A DNA stretch of 64,000 nucleotides, taken from the NCBI GenBank assembly GCA_949710005.1, contig OX453279.1, positions 19,364,014 through 19,428,013 of the forward strand. Reading direction: 5' to 3'. Positions within the stretch are counted from its first letter, which is position 1; each line of letters starts with the position of its first letter. Under the pieces are notes generated by a model. It was not told the origin of the DNA. It searched no databases and was given only the letters and a program-made list of their open reading frames with translations. Below, in pieces: positions 33,935-45,879 of this stretch. Origin of the DNA: Ricordea florida. Taxonomy: Eukaryota; Cnidaria; Anthozoa; Corallimorpharia; Ricordeidae. A program made the position numbers and the translations under genes.

Positions 33935-35378
33935 CTTATTACAGTAACCATGTGTGCCAGAAAATAACCTGCCTTAAGCAGAAAGTTTTCCTCTCCTCCT
34001 TGTTGGGGAAAATAGGAAACTTATTTATTAGGACTTATTTAGTAGGACCTTTCTGAAAAATACATGATGTGATAAAGATTTTCCTAATAAAAGATTATTA
34101 TTAATTAATTATTTCATCATTCGAGAAAAAAGAGTGATAATCACTTACATGTATTTTCCTCTTAAAATTTCCTGGGAGCCCCTATTTTGTCTGTCCCAAG
34201 AGTCTAACCAAAAGGTAGAGGTTACATAAAAAGTGATAATGGCACAGTTTGTTTGAAATCCAATCACAATTTTCCCCTGAAATTGTATTTCAAATGCCCG
34301 ACTTCCAAGGTGATCAAGAGAGGTCTCAGTACAAGCCAGGTTGTGATGTCTCATCAATTACAAAGGGGTTTCCATGGAAGAAATTTGTCAGTGTCTTAAA
34401 AGGAAACCTTTTCAAAGACTATCACCTATCAATAGTTTTTTTTACACTTTCATAAAGTCAGTTTACTATCTCTGGGAATGATAATTTTGTCTCTTGGCAA
34501 CAAAAGCTGTAGCTTGTTCTACATTTGTATCGCTTCCTGGCAATTATTATTCATGTTGCTGTGGCATGCAAATTTTCACATTTTCAGGGGTTTCAATAAA
34601 ATTTGAAGTAGGTGGATGGTTGTAGTAGAGTAGCCGGCTGTGATAATAGGGGCCGTAAGGCTAGGGGGATCTGGGGGTATGTTCCCCCAGAAAACTTTGA
34701 AATTCAGTTTAATGGCTCCATTTACATTGTAACTTGTTGGACAGCAAATAACAATCAAGTGTCAATCAGGTTTCTCTTAACATTGATTAAATGTCATGAC
34801 AATCATCCAACAACCACAAATGAGACAAAATATTATTGGCAATTGACTTTGCTTGCCATTTCAAGAAAAACCTACAGGCTGTAACTTAAAAAGCTTTCAG
34901 ATTAACACGTTGGAAGTGGGAGATGGAATGGCAAAAGTAGAAGCGCAGTGCTGATATGGAAAGTAGCCGGCTTCTTGTGAAACCCCTGCATTTTTCTAGT
35001 GCATCTTCATTGTAATATTACTGTACGATTTTCCATTGTCTGTTAGTGGACACCAATGCTCAGTCTTGATGGTGTACACTTACAGAAGGTTAGACTGTAT
35101 TTCGTAAAAATTACGTTGGCCCATTGATGGATATGAAGTGACTTCCCTGCACTTTGTTCTAAAAATAGTTTTTAGATATTTTAATAATGGAGTACAAAAT
35201 GGACAAAAATTAACCCAAGCAAAATGTCAGCATACCTTAAAAGAAAGAACATAGCTGAACACTTATTGCCAATATGTAAACAAAGCTCACTCTGATCCCT
35301 TATCCCACCCCTCCCTTCTTACTCCACCTTCACCCCAAAGATATAGCATTTGACAAGACTTAATCTTTTTTTTTTTTT
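33935..35378. other. Intergenic, between convergent transposase and kinase genes
   Basis: Holds the two 3' ends. AATAAAAG at 34086 could serve as a poly(A) signal for the transposase. The short frames (34145-34884) have no motif. A 17-base T run (about 35364-35380) overlaps the kinase stop. Confidence 0.45.
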
Positions 35379-38339
35379 TTACATTAATGCAGAAGAAAGT
35401 ACTGTGTTTAAGTGTGCAAGTTCTTTTAATGCATCTGTACTCTGGGGTCGCTTCTGTGGTCGAAAATGTGACATCGATTTACCAAGCTCAAGAAGTTCCT
35501 TGGCTTAGTCTCCAAGTGCCCCCTTCATTTTCCTCATAGTCATACAGTACATGTAGCCAAAGGAGTATATGTCACTTGCAGTTGTAGCCTTGTCACCATT
35601 TGAAATCTCTGGAGCCACATGAGGATAATTTTCCCTGTACAGTCTTCTTTCATTAGGAGTCATTACTTTATGCCTTGTTGATTCTGAAAAGGAATTCACA
35701 CAAGAATACAAGATTATGCAATTCATCATCCTCACCATTGCACTTTAATCATAAGAGGAGATTGTAATAATGTGTTCAAGACAGACCCCCCATTTTCTCA
35801 ACATCTTTGTGCCCTAAGATAATTCATGAACAATAGACCTTACCTTCTTGTACAATAACATGTGATGATACTCGGGAGATTTGATACTTTCTCTTGTTCA
35901 TTAAAGAAAATGCACACAGATATACTCATGCTTGCATGCATTCTTTTTAATGAACTAGAAAAAGGATCAAATCTCCTGAGTATCATCACATGATCTGTAC
36001 TGGGAAAACAAAATGTACAAGCAAATAAGGCCTATTGCTACTATGCAGTATCTGGCTGGTTTAGGCAATTGAGCACAAGGTAAATTGCTTTCATCTAATT
36101 AACTTGCATCATGAGCAGACGTGTTGTTTCGATTCAAACTTAGGCAAATTTAAGAGAAACCCATCCAGTCTCCCCTACAAACCTGATGGTTAAGCACCTT
36201 ACGCGAGAAGTGAGTTTTGTGGATAAAACTCAAGAACGAGGAAAGTGACCAAGGTATTGACAGGCAGTGATTTTAGGCTTGTGCCTTTCACAGGAAGTGG
36301 TAATCCTAGTAACAAAAAGAAACTACAATCCTGTTTCAGATAAATCATGGGCAAAAACATGCTGTGTTGTTTCTTAACTGAGGATGAACTCACATTCCAT
36401 TAGATGCACTCCTTTTTCAGAAAAAAAGAGGCCAGAAATGTTTCTAGAAACACTGATCACCACACATATCAAAGCTACTTGATCCACTGTTTTACAAAAT
36501 TACTACTAAACATGTACAAAACTGTACAAACCTTGAGCATTTTCAATGAAACAAGCCTTGCCAAAATCAATTATAACACCTCTTTTCACTCCCTGTGCAT
36601 CCTCCAGAACAATGTTGTTTCCTTTCACATCATTGTGTAGAACACCAACTGAAAAAATGTGGTGTAATGCTTCAGCAACAGACAGTAGTAGTTGTAAGGC
36701 CAAGCACAAGTTCTGTCTTGAGTGTTGACTTTCTTTCAAGAAACATGAATATGTTTCAGGTCTTCCTGCAGTCTTGCACAACTTTGTTGCTAAGACAAAT
36801 GGTGAGCTAGTGGTGTGAATGCCAATAAGGAGGGGAATGCTGGGATGACTGGGAATTTTTAGAAGGATCTTTGCCTCTGCATGAACATCCTCTAGACTTG
36901 CAAGTCTTACATCTTTATAAACTTTAAATGCAACAGGAATCCCTTTGTATGTTCCTGCAACACACTGCCCAAAGGTTCCTTCACCTATTAATGACCCATG
37001 TGCAAAGTCTGACATGTCTTCTTTACAAAGATTAAGGGAGGGGATGCAAAATGGTCTTAACTTTAAACTTGGCTGTTGTTCTTTGGTTTGTAATACACTT
37101 GAATGCCCATTCTTTTTTCTTGAGGCATCTTGTTGGTGGTTTGTATCGCATGCAGACTGAATTGCATTTTCACATGGCTGTTCAGTGGGTTCTTTCTTTG
37201 ATGAGGATGGTGTTCTTTTTGTTTCTTTTCTAGTGATATGTGCAACCCATAATAAAACCATTTACTGGTACAGCTTCTCCTACATACTCCAGGGAAGGCC
37301 TGCTTGACTATTTTACCGCATTCCTCTTTCGTAAGCTTCCCGTCAAGATTACAAAGAAAATCTCTTATGACTGTAATGGCTAATTTATCTGCCGCCTTGC
37401 CTGCCACAAAATGTTCCTTCAACCTTAAGAAACAAATAATAGCGATGCAGAACTCAGTGTAACTGTTAATTACGGGTAATGATTTACTACACTATATTCC
37501 AGCTTATTCCAGTGGTGGAGTTCAACAGGAGTGGACTAAAATAAGGCCAGCAGTGCTGAGATGCCAGAAACAAATTAAAACAAAGCCCGCAAGAGTGCCC
37601 CTCAATTACCTTGGAGTCTGGATCTGCCACTTGCCACTATAGTCTAGGAAGTGGGCAAGGGGGGAGGGGGTGAGGTTAGAGCAGATCTGCATATTCTTAG
37701 GCCCATTAAATGGAGAAATGTCCATTTAGGAGGGCTCCTGGAGCTACCCTGCAGCAAGCCAACTTTTCCTACGTGTACATTTCCTTGCAAAATATGGCAA
37801 ACTGTTTACATAAGAAACAGAATCTTGACTGGCATGGTCTGACCCTCTTTCAAAAGTAGGAGTCAACTTTTTGCCATGGAAACACTTGCCTGTTTGGGTC
37901 AACTAAGCCAAGGCTAGGCGAGTGCCGTTTTGAGCTCTTGACTCGGTTAAATGAGGCACCAACCATTCGGTACAGTTGACAAGGATAAGGGTAGCCTTGC
38001 ACAACGTTTCTCCAATTGAACAGGGCTTTAAAGGATCTATGTAAGTCACGGCAGTTTTGTTGTTTTTCGGGTCAAAACTATAGCCATTCCCGGGAGTCGC
38101 ATCATACGTTCGGTCAGGCTAAGTAGTAATAAGCTTACATTTAAGCAAAGCGATAACAAACACAATTCAAAGCATCTCGCATCGTGGCAGCGATACATAA
38201 TGCTTACTAGCGGGGCCACGTAAATCCTTCTTGTTAACTATAGTGTTGATAAAAAGCTATTTACTCACCTTTCTGCTAGTTCTGCTCGTCGTTGCAGCCT
38301 GAAGTCATGGTTCAGAGGGAGGTCTTTGAAGAAAGCCAT
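35379..38339 (-). pseudogene. Protein kinase gene captured by the CACTG element
   Basis: Exon 1, 38269-38339 (MAFFKDLPLNHDFRLQ, donor gtgagtaa). Exon 2, 36532-37423, joins in phase as ELAER-LKEHFVAGKAADKLA. A one-base frame change near 37250-37300 leads to a Lys/Ser-rich linker and the kinase N-lobe and active site: glycine loop IGEGTFGQCVAG, VAFKVYKD (catalytic Lys), EAKILLKIP, catalytic loop VLHNDVKGNNIV, and DFG in VIIDFGKACF. Exon 3, 35379-35683, has the APE motif VAPEIS and SDIYSFGYMY. A TAA at 35505-35507 is followed in the same frame by RPQKRPQSTDALKELA, the expected last subdomain. HND replaces the usual HRD, and the frame could still be catalytic. Ser/Thr specificity is likely but not provable. 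Such kinases occur as host genes in corals; its place inside the 24 kb element makes capture or hitch-hiking the simplest reading. Confidence 0.8.
35853..35993. repeat. Hairpin-forming inverted repeat in a kinase intron
   Basis: CATGTGATGATACTCGGGAG (near 35860) and CTCCTGAGTATCATCACATG (ending near 35993) begin arms of about 46 bp, with a few mismatches, around a loop of about 40 bp. A small MITE or hairpin RNA source, in the intron 35684-36531. Confidence 0.7.
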
Positions 38340-38829
38340 TTTTGACCGAGCTCAAGGGCACCGAGAATAAGTGTAAACCTGGAGATGAGTTTGAACCAGT
38401 CCCCCCTCGGGCTTACATCTTTTTCCCTTCTTTTTTCTCGCTTTTACTCGCTTTTAGCGCTTTCAGCAGAATACTCTGGGAATTTATCCACACTTACCAG
38501 TTCCAGGCTCCTCACGGTAAAACGGCCATGTTTTGTTGATACCCAGGCCCCGGCCTACTGGCATCCGAAACAATGATACCAAAATTTCGGTTTGAATTTC
38601 CGAAATTTCCAGGTGTCAAATGGAACGGTTTTTTTCCACTTCAGTGGACCGGTCGTTTCGAGATGAACGTTCCGGAAATTACCGTTCCATTTGCTTCTAA
38701 ATCGAAAATTCCGGAAGTTTTGACTAAATGGATCGCAACCACGGTTCAGTCCGTTCCGTTTCCTTGGTGCGAAATTAGTGCAGTTGCATTTGTCCAAAGA
38801 AATAATTCTATTGAAATGGTAAGCGCTCA
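38340..38829. other. Upstream region of the kinase gene and a repeat-like patch
   Basis: 38340-38570 is the 5' flank of the kinase first exon, with pyrimidine-rich stretches. 38576-38790 has many GGAA/TTCC motifs (CCGGAAATTACCGTTCC, ATTCCGGAAG), suggesting an internally symmetrical short repeat. No gene: the overlapping frames on both strands encode nothing known. Confidence 0.4.
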
Positions 38830-39482
38830 GGGTTTTTACAACGACAAGCCAGGCACCCATATTCGATTTACAAGGATTTTCAAAAGTCAAAGCAGTGCCC
38901 CCTTTTTAGATTTACAGGGTTTTCACAGCGACTAGGCAGGGGCCCCTTTTTCGATTTACAGGGGTTTTACAGAGTCAAATCAGGCCTCCTTTCACGATTT
39001 ACAGGGTTTTTACAGAGTCAACCTAAGCCCACTTTTCGATTTACAGTGTTTTTACAGGGTCAGATCTATTCCCCTTTTTCGATTTACGAGGTCAAATTAA
39101 TTAGTCCCCCTTCTGCGATTTACAGTCTTTTTACAGCGTCAAGTGAGTACTGCCTTTCAGCGATTGTAAACGCTTTTTTTACATGTTATTTACACGATCT
39201 TGTAAGCAATTTTTGCAGCTTATTTACAAAGAAGATACCGTAAATATATGTAATATATTTTACAGTATATTTACATGTTCCTCAAATAATCACTGCAAAA
39301 TAGGACCATGTAAATACTTTTTACAGTAGATTTCCATGTTATGGTAAAACTGTAAATTTCATGTATATTACGTTTTACAAGTACTCATCTTGTAAATTGA
39401 AATTTACAGAACATGTAAACTAAGGTTTACATAATGTAAATCGCGATTTACATGTGCTGTAAATTTTTCAACTTTTCCAGTG
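38830..39482. repeat. Right subterminal repeat array of the CACTG element
   Basis: About seven units of CGATTTACAGGGTTTTTACA followed by GAGTCAA and a C-rich phrase: the reverse complement of the left-array unit. From about 39160 to the end it turns into dense ATTTACAT / ATGTAAAT motifs in both orientations, mirroring the outer part of the left array, and ends with TTTTCCAGTG. Confidence 0.88.
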
Positions 39483-41164
39483 TTTGTTCATTGTAATTGT
39501 GTGTGTTTATATTATGCAGATGGTTTTGGTCATCTAAATAATTTTTGTTGATTTCATTGACTGTTAACATGAAAGAGGACTTTGCTTCATTTGTCCGTTG
39601 ATTGGAAATATTGAGGCATTGTTTGGCAACGCTAACTTCTGGGAGAGAGACAAGATGTAGCCAAAATTCAATAATTCTTGGAAGAATATCAAATTTTAAC
39701 GACAACCGTCCTGTTTCGTTTCGAGCAGCAATATTTGGTGCTCTTCTGTTGAGGCCGAGGTAATATTTGTAAAACTGTGTATGAAGTCTTTCCACAGGGT
39801 CTTTTTCCCATTTTTTGAGGTTTATGCTATCATATGCTCCTCAGATTTTGGATCCCTATAAAAGTATGGGTTGGAATAGGGTATCAAATAGTTTGTTACA
39901 CATATTGATAGGAAATTTATTGAAATCAAGATAACGTTTGGATGCGAAAATAGATCTTCTAGCCTTCTCAACTAAAGCCTTTTTAGAATTTGAGAAGCTT
40001 CCATTAGTGTTAAAAGTAACGCCAAGGTAGGTGTACTGTGAAGCCTTGGCAATTGGAGTTCCATTTAGAAAGAAGGATAATTTGTCACTTGCTGATTTAC
40101 GATTTTGTTTTTGGAAAATTAGGGTTTGCGTCTTTTTTAGATTAATTTTTAATAACCATTTCTCGCTATAATTTTGGAGGGTATTAAGTTGGTTTTGAAG
40201 ACCAGCAGCACTGTTTGATATTAATATGAGATCATCTGCATAAAATAAACAATTGAGAGTAGACCCATTTGGTAAAATAACTGGATCTGTACCAGTTGAG
40301 GATTCTAGTATGCGTGGAAATTCATCTAGATATAAATTAAATAGCAATGGTGAAAGAATACAACCTTGTCGCACTCCTCTGTTGTAATTAAAGAAGGAGC
40401 TTCTTTTGTTTCCGTTTTTTATAGTGCATTTAGTTTTTGAATACATATCAGTGATTAAACGATAAAACGGTCCTCCTATTTTATTGTATAATAACTTGTG
40501 TAATAACCCATTATGCCATATAGAGTCAAATGCTTTTTGAAAATCTATGAAGCAGCAAAATAATTTGCCTTTGTTTGTATGTTTCACATGTTTGTCAATT
40601 AATGTTCATAAGGAGATGTGGTCGGTAGTTCTGAAACCGTTAAGGAAGCCAATCGGAGAGAAATGTAATAAATTGTGATTTTTAAGATAAGTGAGTAATC
40701 TCTTAAGACAGCCGAGAATAATTTACCCAAACAGCTAGTGACACAAATGCCTCTGTTGTTCGATGGATTAGACTTGACCCTGATTTGAAAATAGGACTTA
40801 TTAGTCCAGTAGACCAATTATCTGGATAGATTCCTTTATTGAGTAGGAAATTAAATAATTTTGTTAAAGAGGTAGTCAGATAAGGAATTCCACATTTTAA
40901 CATTTCACTCCTTATTCGGTCAAGGCCGGCAGTTTTCTTCTTTTTGAGCATTTTTATAGAATGTTTAACTTCATCCTCAGAAAAAGGTTGATCTAATTCA
41001 GCAAATTGTGACAGGATTGTTTCTCTGTCTTTTAACTCTTTGATTATTTCGTCTTGTTTCTCGCAGAGATTATCGGCATTTGGTGCCGAATGTAATTGTT
41101 GAAAATGATTGTATAGCTTGCGCAAAGGAACATTCGAGTCAGGTGAAGCTTTTTTCTGAATCAA
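39483..41164 (-). pseudogene. LINE reverse transcriptase
   Basis: Fragments in order: pre-RT and fingers (40703-41164: SEDEVKHSIKMLKKKKTAGL, then LDRIRSEMLK), the palm (39856-40587: FCCFIDFQKAFDSIWH, GVRQGCILSPLLFNLYLDE, catalytic YADD in CLFYADDLILIS), the thumb (TYLGVTFNTNGSF), and a C-terminal piece (39483-39795: FYKYYLGLNRRAPNIAARN). The piece between 40587 and 40703 is in other frames with stops. Copies RNA into DNA at the nicked target; dead here. Its C-terminal knuckle is 24 kb away at 14762-15431. Confidence 0.85.
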
Positions 41165-41723
41165 TAAATATCTTAAATTGGTCCAAAACTCGGTTGAGGT
41201 TCTAGTTTTAATAAGTTCGTCAATTTTATCCCGATATTTGAGTTTCTTTATGTTGTAGTAACTGTCTGTACTGTCTTCTTACAGACATATATTCTAGTCG
41301 AGTTTGCACGTCGAAAGGAATTTTTGTGGGTTTTATGTGAAAGGCGGCTTAAACGTTTTCTTACATTACTGCAGTCACTATCAAACCAAGTTTGAGAGTG
41401 CCTTTTTCGGAGTTCTTGTTCACTTTTACCAATGGTAACGAATGTTTGGCAGCAGTTTCTAATATTGTTATGAACTTATCTAATATTTCGTTAACGTCTC
41501 CTACATGATCAAAGTTTAAAATTTCAAAGTCATGAATCAAGTTGTTAATTTCATCGGATTGTAGCGCAGAAGTGAATGAGTCTTTAGAATCTTCTGTCCA
41601 CTTAAATTGTCTAGGAAGGTTGAGGAATTCACCTTCATTACTTGTATCTTTGCTATTTAACAATGCTGAGTCAATTTTTATCCAACTTAGTAGTTGGCAA
41701 TGGTCTGAAAAAGGTGATGGTTG
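41165..41723 (-). pseudogene. LINE spacer between endonuclease and RT
   Basis: An open stretch at 41361-41663 (LNLPRQFKWTEDSKDSFTSA, ILETAAKHSLPLVK) corresponds to the linker region of LINE ORF2. It is separated by frameshifts and stops from its neighbours. Confidence 0.6.
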
Positions 41724-42528
41724 TCAAACAACAAACGTTTCGAAAAGGTGCGGAATTTCATGACTAACAATTATATAATCAACCGTACTGAAACCTTGAT
41801 TTCCGTGAAAAGTAATTTTTTTGAGCGAGTCACCTTTACATCTTCCATTCAATATTCTTAAATCTAAAGATTTACACATTTCTAGGAGATGTTTTCCTAG
41901 ATCGTTGACATTATTATCAAAACTTTTCCTGGGAGTTACCACAGTTGGTAAAGGGGAGTCACCCCCTGATACAAATTTATAATTGTCGTTGCTGATGAAA
42001 TCATTTTCTATTCCCGTGCGAGCATTGAAATCACGCGCTAGAACTATATAACTATTTCTTTTGATTAGATTTATATCATTTTCTAAATTTAAAAGTGTAT
42101 CAGGATTAAGATAAGGAGAGTGTTTTGGAGGAATGTAACATGAACACAATAAAATATCTTTGTCTAACTGAAGAATGTTTTTAGTTATTTTTAGCCATAT
42201 ATACTCAGGGGTCTGTTTGACAATTGAGAAATGGGGTGTGAGGAATTTTTTCACAGCTACTAAAATCCCACCAGAAAATCTACCAGATTCTTAGTGTTGA
42301 GTTTCTGGGTGGACTAAGTGCAATTATGTCAAAACCGGGCTGTTCATTCACATCCAAGCCCCAGATTTCTGATATTATGGAAATATCACTGCTATTAAAT
42401 TGATTTAAAAAATCACTATTATGTAATTTGTGACCAAACACCGAGTTTTTGCCCAATCCATTAATGTTCCAACAACTGAGTTTCAAACAGTTTGTTGAAC
42501 GAACTGATAACTGCCGAAGAAAACACAT
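41724..42528 (-). pseudogene. LINE APE-type endonuclease
   Basis: 42280-42528 starts the domain with KLSCWNINGLG and ISIISEIWG (motifs holding the catalytic Asn and Glu). After a frame change 41724-42254 gives DILLCSCYIPP, VLARDFNARTG and GFSTVDYIIVSH, the DFNAR and S-x-x-DY signatures of apurinic-endonuclease-like LINE nucleases, which nick the target DNA. One frameshift near 42265. Confidence 0.85.
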
Positions 42529-42979
42529 TAATTGAGATCAATAAAAAGGATACCTACATGAGCTTTGTTTAGAAAATGGATGAATTAGAGGAGTTCCTGG
42601 AAGTTGTCCTCATATTCGTGGCAAGAGTAGTTACCTAATTTTTTTTCTGCGGTAGGTTATTATGATTGATGGATCATCTCGTAAATGTTTAGTAATTTTA
42701 TCATAGTTTCAGGGTCTATTGAATCACAATGCCTACCAGGGGATTTGATCACTTCCGTAAAAAGCCTTGGCTGTTGCTGAAGTGGTGGTTGTACTGGCTA
42801 CTGCTTGATGGCAGGTGTAGTAGTGGGTGTGGTGTTCAATGAAGAGATCTGGTCCTTACGTAAAGGGAAGTGTTGAAGAGAGTTTAAATCATGGTGTCTT
42901 GGGGCGACCCTTTGAGGTGATGTGAGGCGTCTCGAAATCCTGTTGAAGGCACAGTCTTTTAAATTAGAAACTTGTACTC
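42529..42979 (-). other. LINE spacer between ORF1 and endonuclease
   Basis: Degenerate minus-strand coding-like sequence with stops, linking the ORF1 hydrolase to the endonuclease. Nothing else seen. Confidence 0.5.
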
Positions 42980-43336
42980 CTATTTTCCGTCTTTTGACAT
43001 GTTTTTGTGCAACATGTCGCTTGTGATTATTTCATTATTTACAAAGTGAACATTGGGGTACGATTGTAGGCGTCCGAGTCCTCCATTGGTTTGTGATCTC
43101 AAAGCATTAAAGGCGTCATTACGGACAAGAAGGGATGAGACAATTATCTTCGTTCTCGGATACTTTTGTGCTGCGATGTCGACGAGAATTTGGAAGTTTT
43201 CAAGACATGCATCGAGCGGTGTCTTTTCGATATCATTTGTTTCCGTGTGAATAATTATGGTTGAAGGGGTGCCGAAATTCTCCTTATTCAATGTATCAGT
43301 TGCAGAGGCGATGTGGTGTGAACGATTTGAGCACAA
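42980..43336 (-). pseudogene. LINE ORF1 with SGNH/GDSL-like hydrolase motifs
   Basis: STIIIHTETNDIEKTPLDAC resembles the G-x-x-N block (usually HVGTNDI), then TKIIVSSLLVRND and the C-terminal VHFVNNEIITSDML. CR1-type LINEs often encode an SGNH hydrolase in ORF1, which I take this to be. The first Gly is replaced by Glu (TETND instead of GTND) and the catalytic N-terminal Ser block is not visible, so it is truncated or decayed. Confidence 0.6.
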
Positions 43337-43442
43337 TAGCCCTTATGCGTGATGGTGTCACAATTTCTTTGGTAATTTCAAAACGAAGCTTGGTGGTGAT
43401 GCTTTCGCGGGAATATTAAAAAACATAAAGGTCAGATCGAAC

Positions 43443-45549
43443 ATGACTGCCAATAATTCTACTAAAATCACTCTAACTGAGGAGGATATAAGTGGTGCTT
43501 CGCTAAGAGGAAAAATTCCTAGTGCTCTAACTATTCCCGAATTAAAGAGGTGGCTTTCCTGCAGGAAAGGAGCGAAATTAAGCGGTTCGAAGCGGACCTT
43601 GGTCGAAAGGTAAGATGTGCGCGAAATGCGAAGTTCGCGATTTAGTGCTTCACGATCAGTGCATTTGACTGAAAAACATTAAATTTCCCTTCTAGAGTTC
43701 AGAGTTATATCGATGGTGGTCTGGATAAGGATCTTGTTGATCCAGACAAGGGAGAAAATATCGCTAGAAAGAGACGAAATCTGGGTATAAACGCCGACGA
43801 CGCCGCTACTGTCAGTGATGAGTTTATGTTTCCTCCTCCTACCGCACTGTGGAAAGGAATCGCCGATGGTCGAACAATTCTACCGGAATTGTACGCTGGA
43901 GATGGCTGTCCAGCTGGCAAAGGATCCGCAGGAAGTTGCAAACATATCGCGGCTTTTTGCTATGCTATTGAAGAATTTGTGCGTCTAGGTTTCACTCGGC
44001 CTTTCCTGTCTTGTACTTCACGTTTACAAGCATGGAATCAACCCAGAAAAAAGAAACTGGAGCCCAAAACGATCTATGAGATCTCTTTTGAACGTGCTGA
44101 ATATGGAAAGATGAAGAAATCGCATCCTAAGCCAATTCCACGAGACTACAATGCCGTACCCATGAAACATCGCCGAGATCAGTTAGAAGCCACAAATAAA
44201 CTGTTGGAGTTGTGCAGTGGGTTATCCAGGCCTTGTGCTTTTCTTAAAGTGCTGAATACTACGCCAAGAGGAACTTCATCTGTCGAAGAAGCACCTTTAA
44301 CGGCCTTATCAAATGCAGCCAGCCTTGTTAACATATCCCCTTCTTCAGTCACAGCGACCACAACTTCCATTTCCCCTCCAAATGCAGTGTCCTCCCTTCA
44401 CACTTCCCCAGATGCTACTTAGCCAACCCCTTGTGCATCACCGCGTACCCCAGGGGCAACATCATCAGGTACCCCTGACTCAACAGCGAGTATTGTTACT
44501 TCTGCATCACAACATGCCCCAGCGCACAACGACCTTCACCCCAGAAGGTTACATTGGCTACCTCCCACACCCCCACCCCTCCCCCAGGTAGGGGCACTAC
44601 CCCACCACTGACAGCTAATGGCTTCAACAACCCATGGCCATTGATGTCTGAACCTGTGGAATGGACTACCCCATCCCAGCTAGTCACACCCCCGACAGCT
44701 AGTTGCAGCTCGTCAACCGATATGCCAATCAAGCTTCCACTAAATGATGCTAATGTGGGGGAAATTGAAATTCCACATGACTTGTCTGAAGAAGCCAAGT
44801 TCCTCTTTAACAACAAGGTTAAAGTAAATGCCGAGCAAGCTGCTTTAATCGAATCGTCCACTAGAGACCAGTCTGAGAACAATGAGTGGTTCAAGCATCG
44901 ACAGTGCAGATTGACTGCTTCAAAGTTTGGTGCAGTTGTCAAAAGAAAGAAAGAAGATTGTTCAAAACTTGTTGAACGACTGACAACTTCTAATCAAAAT
45001 TTAAATGTCAGTTCCTTAAATTATGGTCGCAATGATGAAGACATTGTTGCCAATTATTATGTACAATACCAGGAAAGACATGGACACCCTGGAATCAAAG
45101 TGTTCCCATTTGGTCTCGTTGTTAACCCTAAATACAGTTGGATTGGAGCTTCACCAGATAGGGTTGTCTATGACCCAACAAGTGACCCTCCCTATGGTGG
45201 ACTTGAAATCAAATGTATAGAATCTGGTAAGGGAATGACTCCATTACAAACATACCAAGCAAAGAGAGAGCCTCAGTGTGGCAAAAAGAAGTCATTTTGT
45301 TTATTAAAAAATGGTGAGATTCTTGAGCTAGACCCAAACCATCACTACCATCAACAAGTTCAAGGTCAGTGTGGTGCTTCTGGGCTAAGATGGAATGACT
45401 TTGTCTTAATGACTGACTTGACCCTTGGTGACCAAGGAGTTCATGTGGAAAGGATTTATTTTGATGAGAAATGGCATGAAACTTCTCTGCCAAAATTAAC
45501 TGATTTCTATTTTACCCACATTATGCCAGTTTTACATCGGCAATCTTAA
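43443..45549 (+). pseudogene. SAP - SWIM finger - YqaJ nuclease gene
   Basis: Exon 1, 43443-43609: a SAP-like DNA-binding motif, LTIPELKRWLSCRKGAKLSG; donor gtaagatg. Exon 2 from 43696 joins in phase (VER-VQSYIDGG). It has a SWIM-type finger, CPAGKGSAGSCKHIAAFCYA, and SRLQAWNQPRKKKLEPK. A Pro/Ser/Thr linker follows, with a TAG at 44420-44422 and a frame change near 44590. The last part (to 45549) is a YqaJ-type nuclease: EWFKHRQCRLTASKFGAVVK, WIGASPDRVVYD, the catalytic GLEIKC, and HHYHQQVQGQC. The family is multicopy in cnidarians and travels with DDE transposons; YqaJ nucleases are, as I recall, the second gene of ISL2EU-type elements. The convergent DDE exon at 46206-46441 fits. Both lesions are in the linker, so the nuclease domain itself is undamaged. 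Confidence 0.75.
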
Positions 45550-45879
45550 TTTTTATAACCATTGTATTGCAGTAATCAGAACATAATTTTAGCTAAGAAA
45601 TGTTTATACTAAAATTTGATGTCACCTGTAAAGCTAATTGGTAAAAATCAAAACCAAAACTCAGTTTGCTTGCAGACTGACAGATGTAGTATTCGTATTC
45701 CACAAAACATTGTTGCGTTTGTCAAGCATAAATAATTATTTCTACTACATGTACATTATATGTGAACCTGTAAATTATTGACAATGCAAATGCTTAATGT
45801 TGAAGTACCTTATTGTAATATGCAACTATGCTCTACACATAATGAAATATCCAGAATTACTTTATAGCACACAAGTGAA

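Larger units (their letters stand above)
15432..39482. mobile_element. 24 kb CACTG-ended EnSpm/CACTA-type transposon inserted in a LINE
   Basis: Left terminus CACTGGAAAAAATGATAAAT, right terminus (reverse complement) CACTGGAAAAGTTGAAAAAT: about 26 bp of terminal inverted repeat with three mismatches. The 3 bp on either side are TTT (15429-15431 and 39483-39485), a typical target duplication for this superfamily. Removing the element and one TTT rejoins the minus-strand LINE frame as HNYNEQ-IIKHNLQ without loss. Inside each end lies a long inverted subterminal repeat array. Cargo: a Tnp2-like transposase (28756-33934, +), a SAM-domain gene (22738-28539, -), a protein kinase gene (35379-38339, -), and a 5.7 kb composite insertion (16439-22108). 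Without that insertion the element is about 18.4 kb. Lesions in transposase and kinase suggest this copy is no longer autonomous. Confidence 0.88.
39483..43400 (-). mobile_element. Body of the split non-LTR retrotransposon (LINE)
   Basis: Minus-strand LINE carrying ORF1 (42980-43336), endonuclease (41724-42528) and reverse transcriptase (39483-41164), each broken by frameshifts. It stops at 39483 where the CACTG element starts and resumes at 15431-14762. Joined length is about 4.6 kb, about right for a full CR1/L2-like element. The 5' limit near 43400 is approximate: it lies just short of the first exon of the YqaJ gene. Confidence 0.8.

Noticed and set aside
36404..37233. Plus-strand frames opposite the kinase exon
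   Set aside because: Antisense shadows of the kinase reading frame.
37264..37290. A 23 bp GT...CAG intron to repair the kinase frame
   Set aside because: Far shorter than any plausible spliceosomal intron; a one-base indel is simpler.
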